In this document: in pieces, positions 1 to 5,620 of the stretch
Layout of the letters: each line of letters begins with the position of its first letter
Position numbering within the stretch: the stretch's first letter is position 1
Source: Flavobacteriaceae bacterium
GTDB lineage: Bacteria > Bacteroidota > Bacteroidia > Flavobacteriales > Flavobacteriaceae
Length of the DNA stretch: 11,417 nucleotides
Direction: 5' to 3'
Assembly (NCBI GenBank): GCA_013042825.1
Contig: JABDPL010000303.1
Coordinates: 1 to 11,417, forward strand
The notes under the pieces: model-generated
What the model was told of the DNA's origin: nothing
Database searches by the model: none
What the model saw: the letters and a program-made list of their open reading frames with translations, nothing else
Made by a program: the position numbers and the translations under genes

Positions 1-2337
1 TTTGTATTTGGTCTTGGGATTATCACTGGTGATGAAATTCAGGAATTCCTTTACATCGAGGGTGTCCTGCGTAATCAGCTCTTTCATGATAACATCCCGT
101 GTTCCAAAACGGTACTTATCATGGGTTAACTGTGAGGGGATGGGATCACTTTCATAGGCCTTGCGCTTCATTTGATCGATATACCAATCCGTTTGAAATA
201 AACTGGTATTGACCACTCTCACATCTGTACGAATGCCTTCGATCTCCTGGGCATACCAGAGCGGGAACGAATCATTGTCACCAATTGAAAACAAAATGGC
301 ATTGGGCTGGCAGGATTCCAGGTATTTCACAGCCATGGCGTGAGCGGTTTCCCGCCCGGAGCGGTCGTGATCATCCCAGTTTTGGGAAGCCAGTATGCCG
401 GGAACCAGTATCAGGCAAACGACAGTGATAACCGGAATTAATATTTTGTGATTCAGATATTTTCTGAAGGCCTGATAAATGGCATAAACACCAATCCCGA
501 TCCAGAGTGAAAAAACAAAGAAGGAACCGACCACCGAATAATCGCGTTCACGGGGTTCAAAGGGTCTGACGTTAGTGTAAAATTGAATGGCCATTCCTGA
601 AAACAGAAAGAACACCAGCAGTACCCAAAACCACTTCCTGTTAGTGTTGTAAACAAAGAGCAATCCGATTAACCCCAAGATAAGAGGCAGGAAAAAATAG
701 GTATTCCTCGCTTTGTTATTCAGAACATCACTAGGCAAATTATCCTGGCTGTACCCGATCACCATTTCATCGATGAATTTGATGCCGCTTAACCAGTTTC
801 CATGTAAATCATATTTGCCCTGGACATCGTCCTGGCGACCGACAAAATTCCACATAAAATATCGCCAGTACATATAGCCGAACTGATATTCCAGCATATA
901 TGCCAGATTATGCCCGAAAGACGGCCTGTCTACTTCTATATATTGTCTGAATTGTGTTAAGAATCTGCTATATTCTTCATAATCCACCAGGCCTTTCGAC
1001 ATATTCGATTTGAAGTCGGCAACAATTTCACGCAATTCATTTTGCATCCTGTACTCAGGTTTGATCTGAAAATCGAGATATCCTGTAAAAAGCTTGATGT
1101 AATTTTCGGCATGCTCTTCACTCCACATGCGCGGCAGCAAAGATGCATGATCACTATTGAAATTGGTTAGGGCATTGTCGTAATCATTAACGATAACGTA
1201 TTCCCCTTTTTCATAGTCTTTTTCATATTTAGGCTTGTCATCTACATAGGGTCGCGTATCATCCAGACCTGAATATTGATTTGTGAATTGAGGCCCGTAA
1301 AACAGATAGGTCTTCGGATATTGCTCAAGATTGTAATAGGCCAGAAGTTCCCTTGCGCTTGAAGGGTCATTCTCATTGATAACCACATCGGCATTGGCCC
1401 GGATGGGTAACATAATCCAGGATGAGAAACCGATAAAAATGAACATCACACACAGTATAATGGTATTTGCCCATTTTAACTGTCTGGTCCTGGTCTGTTT
1501 TAATCCAAAATAAAACAGTGCGATGACTATCAATCCTGTAATAATCGTGCCGGAATGGAAAGGCAATCCGAGTGAATTTACCATAGTGAGTTCCATCCAG
1601 GAGAAGATCTTCAGAGTCGTTGGAAGCAGGAGTTTAAAAATGAATGCCAGCACACCCACAACAAGTATGTTCGCAACGATAAAATTCTTAATGGTAACCG
1701 GCTTGTAATTCTTGAAGAAATAAATTAGTCCAATTGCCGGGATGGTTAGAAGACCCATAAAATGTACACCGAAGGAAAGCCCGGTGATAAAAGCCATAAG
1801 TATCAACCAGCGGTTTCCTCGTCGTTTATGCATGTCCTGTTCCCATTTCAAACCCAAATAAAACATAACTGCCATGATAAGTGTCGCCATGGCATAAACT
1901 TCTGTTTCAACCGCATTGAACCAGAAGGAATCGGTAAACGTGAATGCCAGGCTTCCCACAAGTGCAGATCCCAGAATAGCCTGTCCCTGACCTTCTGCCA
2001 TGCTTTGGTTTTTAACAACCAGATTTTTCAAAAGGAGTGATATAGACCAGAACATGAATAGTATGGTGAATGCACTTGCAACTGCACTCATCATATTGAG
2101 CATCATACCGATCTGGGTCGCATCTGTAGCAAAAATGGAAAAGAAAGCACCCAGCATCTGGAAGAATGGGGCACCCGGGGGATGGCCCACCTGTAACTTG
2201 GAAGAGGTCAGAATATATTCACCGGCATCCCAGAAACTAACAGTTGGTTCAACACAGAGGGCATAGGTTATTAGAGCAATCAGAAATACCAACCAGCCCA
2301 ACAATCGGTTCCATTTTGTAAACACCTTATTCGACAT
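1..2337 (-). CDS. DUF2723 / glycosyltransferase family 117 membrane protein, 3' end cut by the window edge
   Basis: The minus strand is open from an ATG at 2337 to the window edge, 779 codons with no stop found, so the C-terminus is missing. The start is followed by a hydrophobic segment (residues about 12-28). Two motifs typical of the family follow: FWDAGEYI at 35-42 and GHPPGAPFF at 51-59. More membrane segments continue to about residue 330. A soluble loop of roughly 200 residues comes next, then further membrane segments around 540-650. The last visible part is hydrophilic and contains NWDDHDRSG and IGDNDSFPLWYAQEIEG. This is the architecture of PF11028, a GT-C fold family that includes human TMEM260, an O-mannosyltransferase. 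Conserved Asp37 and Glu40 lie where GT-C enzymes keep acidic catalytic residues. By inference the protein moves a lipid-linked sugar onto exported proteins; substrate and sugar cannot be read from the sequence. Family members in flavobacteria are, from memory, about 1000 residues or longer. Family assignment is firm, function is not. Confidence 0.9.
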   Translation of the reverse strand, partial: MSNKVFTKWNRLLGWLVFLIALITYALCVEPTVSFWDAGEYILTSSKLQVGHPPGAPFFQMLGAFFSIFATDATQIGMMLNMMSAVASAFTILFMFWSISLLLKNLVVKNQSMAEGQGQAILGSALVGSLAFTFTDSFWFNAVETEVYAMATLIMAVMFYLGLKWEQDMHKRRGNRWLILMAFITGLSFGVHFMGLLTIPAIGLIYFFKNYKPVTIKNFIVANILVVGVLAFIFKLLLPTTLKIFSWMELTMVNSLGLPFHSGTIITGLIVIALFYFGLKQTRTRQLKWANTIILCVMFIFIGFSSWIMLPIRANADVVINENDPSSARELLAYYNLEQYPKTYLFYGPQFTNQYSGLDDTRPYVDDKPKYEKDYEKGEYVIVNDYDNALTNFNSDHASLLPRMWSEEHAENYIKLFTGYLDFQIKPEYRMQNELREIVADFKSNMSKGLVDYEEYSRFLTQFRQYIEVDRPSFGHNLAYMLEYQFGYMYWRYFMWNFVGRQDDVQGKYDLHGNWLSGIKFIDEMVIGYSQDNLPSDVLNNKARNTYFFLPLILGLIGLLFVYNTNRKWFWVLLVFFLFSGMAIQFYTNVRPFEPRERDYSVVGSFFVFSLWIGIGVYAIYQAFRKYLNHKILIPVITVVCLILVPGILASQNWDDHDRSGRETAHAMAVKYLESCQPNAILFSIGDNDSFPLWYAQEIEGIRTDVRVVNTSLFQTDWYIDQMKRKAYESDPIPSQLTHDKYRFGTRDVIMKELITQDTLDVKEFLNFITSDNPKTKYK

Positions 2338-2436
2338 TACATACAATTTAGCTCGTGGCGAATTTAGTAATAATTACATTACAGCTTCAGGTTTTTAAGT
2401 AAACGTTAAGTAATAGGGCTTATTTTAGATAAAATG

Positions 2437-2467
2437 TTTGTCCAAATAAAAGTTTGTTCTAAATTTG
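2437..2467 (+). promoter_or_regulatory. Bacteroidota housekeeping promoter of tRNA-Gln
   Basis: A TTTG at 2437-2440 and TAAATTTG at 2460-2467 are separated by exactly 19 nt. This is a full match to the Bacteroidota sigma-A form (TTTG, 19 nt, TAnnTTTG). The expected transcription start, about 7 nt beyond the -7 box, falls just before the first tRNA base at 2476. Confidence 0.85.
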
Positions 2468-2475
2468 CAACCCAT

Positions 2476-2548
2476 TGGCCCATGGTGTAACTGGCAACAC
2501 GTCTGGTTTTGGTCCAGAAGAGTCTAGGTTCGAGCCCTAGTGGGCCAA
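2476..2548 (+). tRNA. tRNA-Gln (anticodon TTG)
   Basis: The 73-nt sequence folds as a complete cloverleaf. The acceptor stem pairs TGGCCCA (2476-2482) with TGGGCCA (2541-2547), leaving discriminator A2548. The anticodon stem pairs TCTGG (2502-2506) with CCAGA (2514-2518) around the loop TTTTGGT, placing anticodon TTG at 2509-2511, which reads the Gln codon CAA. The T arm pairs CTAGG (2524-2528) with CCTAG (2536-2540) around TTCGAGC. The acceptor starts with T1-A72 rather than the usual G1-C72, a known trait of bacterial tRNA-Gln. CCA is not encoded and must be added after transcription. It is a single gene with its own promoter and terminator. Confidence 0.97.
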
Positions 2549-2558
2549 CTTTAAGTTG

Positions 2559-2589
2559 AAGTCTCAAACCTTTGTTTGAGACTTTTTTT
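2559..2589 (+). terminator. intrinsic terminator of tRNA-Gln
   Basis: GTCTCAAAC (2561-2569) and GTTTGAGAC (2574-2582) form a perfect 9-bp stem around a CTTT loop, followed by seven T (2583-2589). The AA before the stem can pair with the first two T. It starts 11 nt after the tRNA, so it ends a monocistronic transcript. Confidence 0.93.
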
Positions 2590-2616
2590 GTGGAATTTAT
2601 TTAAAATTGAAAATAT

Positions 2617-2731
2617 GGCGAGAAGCCTGTCCCGAGTATAACTCAGGGAGCCCTACTAGACCGACTGAACGATGACAGTCATTCGGGCGGGGTGGGCCAG
2701 CAAAAACTCGCCCTTATTTGCGGATTTTTTT
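2617..2731 (+). other. structured noncoding element downstream of tRNA-Gln
   Basis: No gene is seen here, but the stretch is G/C-richer than its AT-rich flanks and dense in inverted repeats. GGCGAG (2617-2622) pairs with CTCGCC (2707-2712) as an outer stem. Inside it, TCCCGAGT (2630-2637) pairs with ACTC-A-GGGA (2641-2649) with one bulged A. GCCC (2650-2653) pairs with GGGC (2685-2688), and GACTG (2663-2667) pairs with CAGTC (2676-2680). GGGCGGG (2685-2691) could instead pair with CTCGCCC (2707-2713) using one G-T wobble, which competes with the outer stem. A run of seven T ends the element (2725-2731). It could be a small RNA, an intergenic repeat or a decayed mobile remnant. The strand is unknown and is given as plus only because of the T-run. 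One reading frame stays open through it for 40 codons but has no start codon. Confidence 0.45.
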
Positions 2732-2750
2732 AATTTTGAATAATGATTGT

Positions 2751-2818
2751 CACAGATAACTGTAGGCCCGCTAAAAGGGCTGTGGTTGTTCCGGAAATCG
2801 GTATCTTATACTAGCCGG
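2751..2818. other. cluster of small hairpins between the tRNA region and the usp gene
   Basis: Three short inverted repeats lie just beyond the stop of the minus-strand usp gene: ACAG/CTGT (2752-2755 and 2760-2763), GCCC/GGGC (2766-2769 and 2777-2780) and CCGG/CCGG (2791-2794 and 2815-2818). None is followed by a T-run on the minus strand, so none is a clear intrinsic terminator. They may stabilise or end the usp message, or be chance. The rest of 2590-2841 shows nothing else. Confidence 0.2.
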
Positions 2819-2841
2819 TTGATTCGTATTATATAAATGTG

Positions 2842-3666
2842 TCAGATCTTGAAGGTGATCACCGGCCGTTTGGCATGGTTAACCAGATCTTCACTGATAC
2901 TACCGTTGAAGAAATGAGCGATACCCTGGCGCCCGTGAGTACTGATTCCGATGAGATCTGCATTAATGCTCGCAGAAAAATTCATGATGCCCAGTTCAAC
3001 GGTCACATCATTATAAATTGTCACCTCATAATTATCATAAGTCGTACCCTTGGTAAATTCCTCTATGCACTTATCGGCTTCAGTTGTTGTTTTAAAATTG
3101 TTGGCCGTATTTATCATCACCAAATGTAACCGGGCATCGAAGGCTGTTGCAATTTTAACCGCTTGTTTATAAGTATCCTTATTGTCTTGGCTGAAATCTG
3201 AAGCAAAAACAAAATCATTTACCTCAAAAATATCATGGGGTTTCTTGATCACCAAAACCGGGACAGTGGCGTTTCTAACGACTTTCTCGGTATTTGAACC
3301 TATAAAGATCTCCTTTAAACCACTCACCCCATGCGAACCCATAACGATAAGATCGATATTCTTAGCTTCGCATATAGCAGGGATCTCATTGAAGGATTGC
3401 CTGAATTCAACAGTTTCGTGAACAATGAGTCCCTGCAGAAAGTCTTTTGACATGACCTCGGTAAACCGTTTATGAGCCAGTTTCATGAAAAACATGGCTT
3501 CGGGAAGTTCACTGTGCGTACTCATGGCATCAACCTGTTGCAGGGGCAGTTCCAGCAAATGAAGGAGATAAATTTCTGCGTCATACTTGTTTGCGAGTTG
3601 GGCTGCAACATGCAGGGCGTTTTCAGCCTGATTGGAAAAATCAGTTGGAACGAGGATATTTTTCAT
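2842..3666 (-). CDS. universal stress protein, two tandem Usp domains
   Basis: This 274-residue cytoplasmic protein is made of two UspA-type alpha/beta domains, residues 1-141 and about 150-274. Each starts with a beta strand leading to the conserved Asp: VPTD (Asp9) and FASD (Asp157). Domain 1 carries the complete ATP-binding signature G-2x-G-9x-G-S (Gly110, Gly113, Gly123, Ser124). Domain 2 keeps Gly245, Gly255 and Ser256 but has Ser242 instead of the first Gly, so nucleotide binding may be altered there. Tandem Usp proteins of this length are common in Bacteroidota and are linked to survival under starvation, oxygen or redox stress; the exact role here is not known. The ATG at 3664-3666 begins directly with the first beta strand (MKNILVPTD), which supports this start. 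The gene stands alone, divergent from rimP, and I could not find a good -7 box for it. Confidence 0.93.
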   Translation of the reverse strand: MKNILVPTDFSNQAENALHVAAQLANKYDAEIYLLHLLELPLQQVDAMSTHSELPEAMFFMKLAHKRFTEVMSKDFLQGLIVHETVEFRQSFNEIPAICEAKNIDLIVMGSHGVSGLKEIFIGSNTEKVVRNATVPVLVIKKPHDIFEVNDFVFASDFSQDNKDTYKQAVKIATAFDARLHLVMINTANNFKTTTEADKCIEEFTKGTTYDNYEVTIYNDVTVELGIMNFSASINADLIGISTHGRQGIAHFFNGSISEDLVNHAKRPVITFKI

Positions 3667-3720
3667 GTTGACGGTAGTTTTAAGTTGCTTAAAAATAGAA
3701 AAATTTTGACTCTTAACGTC

Positions 3721-3752
3721 TTGCTTAAGTATGAATAAAAATTGTATATTTG
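3721..3752 (+). promoter_or_regulatory. promoter of the rimP-nusA-infB operon
   Basis: TATATTTG at 3745-3752 matches the -7 form TAnnTTTG fully. TTGC at 3721-3724, 20 nt upstream, is an imperfect -33 box (TTTG expected). Transcription should start near 3759, giving a leader of about 54 nt before the rimP ATG that contains the hairpin at 3778-3803. Confidence 0.7.
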
Positions 3753-3777
3753 CAGTGCTGTAAGAAAAAGACTAATT

Positions 3778-3803
3778 GAGGGGACGATAAGTCCCCTCTT
3801 TTT
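3778..3803 (+). terminator. terminator-like hairpin in the rimP leader, candidate attenuator
   Basis: GAGGGGAC (3778-3785) and GTCCCCTC (3791-3798) form a perfect 8-bp stem around the loop GATAA, followed by five T. It lies between the operon promoter and the rimP ATG at 3813. The neighbouring usp gene is divergent and tRNA-Gln has its own terminator, so there is no upstream plus-strand gene for this hairpin to terminate. The simplest reading is control of its own operon, by premature termination or by affecting translation initiation, since the start codon is only 9 nt beyond the T-run. AAAAAG at 3765-3770 could pair with CTTTTT at 3798-3803, lengthening the structure. The regulatory role is inferred. 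Confidence 0.75.
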
Positions 3804-3812
3804 ATACTTTGA

Positions 3813-4277
3813 ATGCTGCTAGAAAAAGTTCGAATTGCTATTGACTCTGCCCTGACTGAACGTCCGGACCTATTCCTTATAGATTGTATAGTTGACGAGG
3901 TTAACCGGATCAAGATCGTTATTGATGGTGATAAGGGAGTAAAGGTTGATGATTGTGTTTTACTGAGCAGGGCAATTGAAGGCAGTCTTGACAGGGAGAC
4001 AAACGATTTCTCTCTTGAAGTCAGTTCTGCTGGTGCGACTTCACCTTTAACTCATGTTCGGCAATTTGTAAAGAACAAGGGACGGTCGCTCGAAGTTAAA
4101 ACGGTTCAGAATGAACGTTTTACCGGTGAGTTGGTCGAGGCTGGAAATAACAACATCAAATTAAGATGGAAAGCACGTGAACCCAAGCCTGTTGGCAAAG
4201 GGAAAGTGACGGTAACCAAAGAGGTGGTTATCGAATATGAACATATAGAACAAGCAAAGGTTAAGATTAAATTTTAA
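3813..4277 (+). CDS. rimP: ribosome maturation factor RimP
   Basis: RimP (154 residues, the usual size) helps late assembly of the 30S ribosomal subunit, where it binds the pre-30S particle near S12. The N-terminal alpha/beta domain (about 1-75) contains the family pattern LFLIDCIVDEVNRIKIVIDG followed by VDDCVLLSRAIE (about 46-57). FSLEVSSAG (about 67-75) matches the conserved segment that is usually YxLEVSSPG, with Ala replacing Pro. The C-terminal SH3-like barrel (about 85-154) has GRSLEVKT and FTGELVEA. The ATG follows the leader hairpin closely and has no Shine-Dalgarno site, which is normal in Bacteroidota. The gene is first in the rimP-nusA-infB operon, an order conserved across most bacteria. 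Confidence 0.95.
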   Translation: MLLEKVRIAIDSALTERPDLFLIDCIVDEVNRIKIVIDGDKGVKVDDCVLLSRAIEGSLDRETNDFSLEVSSAGATSPLTHVRQFVKNKGRSLEVKTVQNERFTGELVEAGNNNIKLRWKAREPKPVGKGKVTVTKEVVIEYEHIEQAKVKIKF

Positions 4278-4287
4278 CAGGATCATT

Positions 4288-5520
4288 ATGGAAAATCTGG
4301 CGTTAATAGAGTCGTTTTCTGAGTTTAAGGATGACAAATTAATCGATAAGCCAACATTGATGGCCATTCTTGAAGATGTATTCAGGAATGCACTGAAAAA
4401 GAAATTCGGGGATGACGATAATTTCGATATTATTATCAATCCCGATAAAGGTGATTTGGAAATATGGAGAAATCGGGTAGTGGTAGCTGACGGTGAAGTT
4501 GAAGAACCTAATCAGGAGATATCATTAACCGATGCAAGAAAGATTGAACCCGATTTCGAGGTTGGCGAGGACGTTTCTGAGGAGGTTAAACTTATGGATC
4601 TGGGCAGACGTGCTATTTTAGCACTTCGTCAAAATCTCATCTCTAAAATCCATGAGCATGATAACACCAATATCTATAAGCAATTTAAGGATCTTGTAGG
4701 AGAGATTTATTCCGCAGAGGTGCATCACATTAGGCACCGGGCCATTATTTTGCTGGATGATGACGGGAATGAGATAATTTTGCCAAAGGACAAACAAATA
4801 CCTTCTGATTTTTTCAGAAAAGGAGAGAATGTTCGTGGGGTAATTGAAAGTGTTGAGCTCAAAGGAAGCAAACCGTCGATAATCATGTCGAGAACAGCAC
4901 CGGAGTTTCTTGAAAAATTATTTGAACAGGAAATCCCGGAGGTATTCGACGGCTTGATCACCATAAAGCAAGTGGTTCGAATCCCTGGTGAAAAGGCCAA
5001 AGTCGCCGTTGATTCCTATGATGACAGGATCGATCCTGTCGGCGCATGTGTTGGTATGAAAGGATCAAGAATTCATGGGATTGTAAGAGAACTTGGAAAT
5101 GAGAATATCGATGTAATCAATTATACGAATAACCTTCAGTTGTTTATATCGCTCGCATTGAGTCCGGCAAGAGTTACCTCTATTAAGATCAATGAGGAAA
5201 CCAAACATGCCGAGGTCATCTTAAAACCTGAAGAGGTGAGTAAAGCCATCGGACGGGGCGGACATAACATCAGACTTGCGGGAAGATTAACGGGTTACGA
5301 GATAGATGTGTTTAGAGAAGGCGTTGAGGAAGATGTCGAACTAAAGGAATTCTCCGACGAGATAGACGCATGGATCATAGATGAATTCTCAAAAGTGGGA
5401 TTAGACACTGCCAAGAGTGTGTTAGAACAAGAGGTGAATGATCTTGTTAAAAGAACCGACCTTGAAGAAGAGACCATACTCGAGGTACTTAAAATATTAA
5501 AAGAAGAATTCGAAGAATGA
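4288..5520 (+). CDS. nusA: transcription termination/antitermination factor NusA
   Basis: NusA (410 residues) binds RNA polymerase and nascent RNA and controls pausing, termination and antitermination. The RNA-polymerase-binding N-terminal domain covers about 1-125 and includes LMDLGRRAILALRQNL. An S1 domain follows at about 134-203 (VGEIYSAEV to IIMSR). Two KH domains come next: KH1 with the DPVGACVGMKG segment and its GMKG loop at 256-259, and KH2 with GRGG at 322-325. The last 60 residues are acidic and end in EEFEE. The two C-terminal acidic repeats of gammaproteobacterial NusA are absent, as is usual outside that group. The gene begins 10 nt after rimP, with a weak AGGA (4279-4282) 5 nt before the ATG, so the two are co-transcribed. 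In other bacteria NusA can act on its own operon, which makes the leader hairpin relevant. Confidence 0.96.
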   Translation: MENLALIESFSEFKDDKLIDKPTLMAILEDVFRNALKKKFGDDDNFDIIINPDKGDLEIWRNRVVVADGEVEEPNQEISLTDARKIEPDFEVGEDVSEEVKLMDLGRRAILALRQNLISKIHEHDNTNIYKQFKDLVGEIYSAEVHHIRHRAIILLDDDGNEIILPKDKQIPSDFFRKGENVRGVIESVELKGSKPSIIMSRTAPEFLEKLFEQEIPEVFDGLITIKQVVRIPGEKAKVAVDSYDDRIDPVGACVGMKGSRIHGIVRELGNENIDVINYTNNLQLFISLALSPARVTSIKINEETKHAEVILKPEEVSKAIGRGGHNIRLAGRLTGYEIDVFREGVEEDVELKEFSDEIDAWIIDEFSKVGLDTAKSVLEQEVNDLVKRTDLEEETILEVLKILKEEFEE

Positions 5521-5550
5521 GAGCAACATAGGGGTTAATTGGATCATCTT

Positions 5551-5581
5551 TTTGGATATTCTGTTAATACACCTTATTTTG
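5551..5581 (+). promoter_or_regulatory. possible internal promoter for infB
   Basis: TTTG at 5551-5554 and TTATTTTG at 5574-5581 are exactly 19 nt apart. The -7 element has one mismatch (T for A at its second base) to TAnnTTTG. The 100-nt gap between nusA and infB is long compared with the 10 nt before nusA, leaving room for separate expression of infB. No terminator is seen in the gap, so read-through from nusA is also expected. Confidence 0.35.
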
Positions 5582-5620
5582 AGAGCACAGGCTTCATTAT
5601 TCGAATAGGAAAAGCATTAT

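Noticed and set aside
1762..2266. Plus-strand ORFs of about 90 codons at the left end
   Set aside because: Both lie antisense to the continuous DUF2723 reading frame, which carries strong family motifs.
2359..2366. Minus-strand TAAATTCG as a -7 box for the DUF2723 gene
   Set aside because: It has one mismatch and no acceptable -33 box at the right distance; the evidence is too weak to list as a feature.
2611..2731. Open frame of 40 codons through the structured element
   Set aside because: It has no start codon and no recognisable protein motif, and the strong inverted repeats explain the sequence better as noncoding.
2839..3129. Plus-strand ORF of 96 codons opposite the usp gene
   Set aside because: It lies wholly antisense to a clear Usp protein and has no family features; it is a shadow of the real frame.
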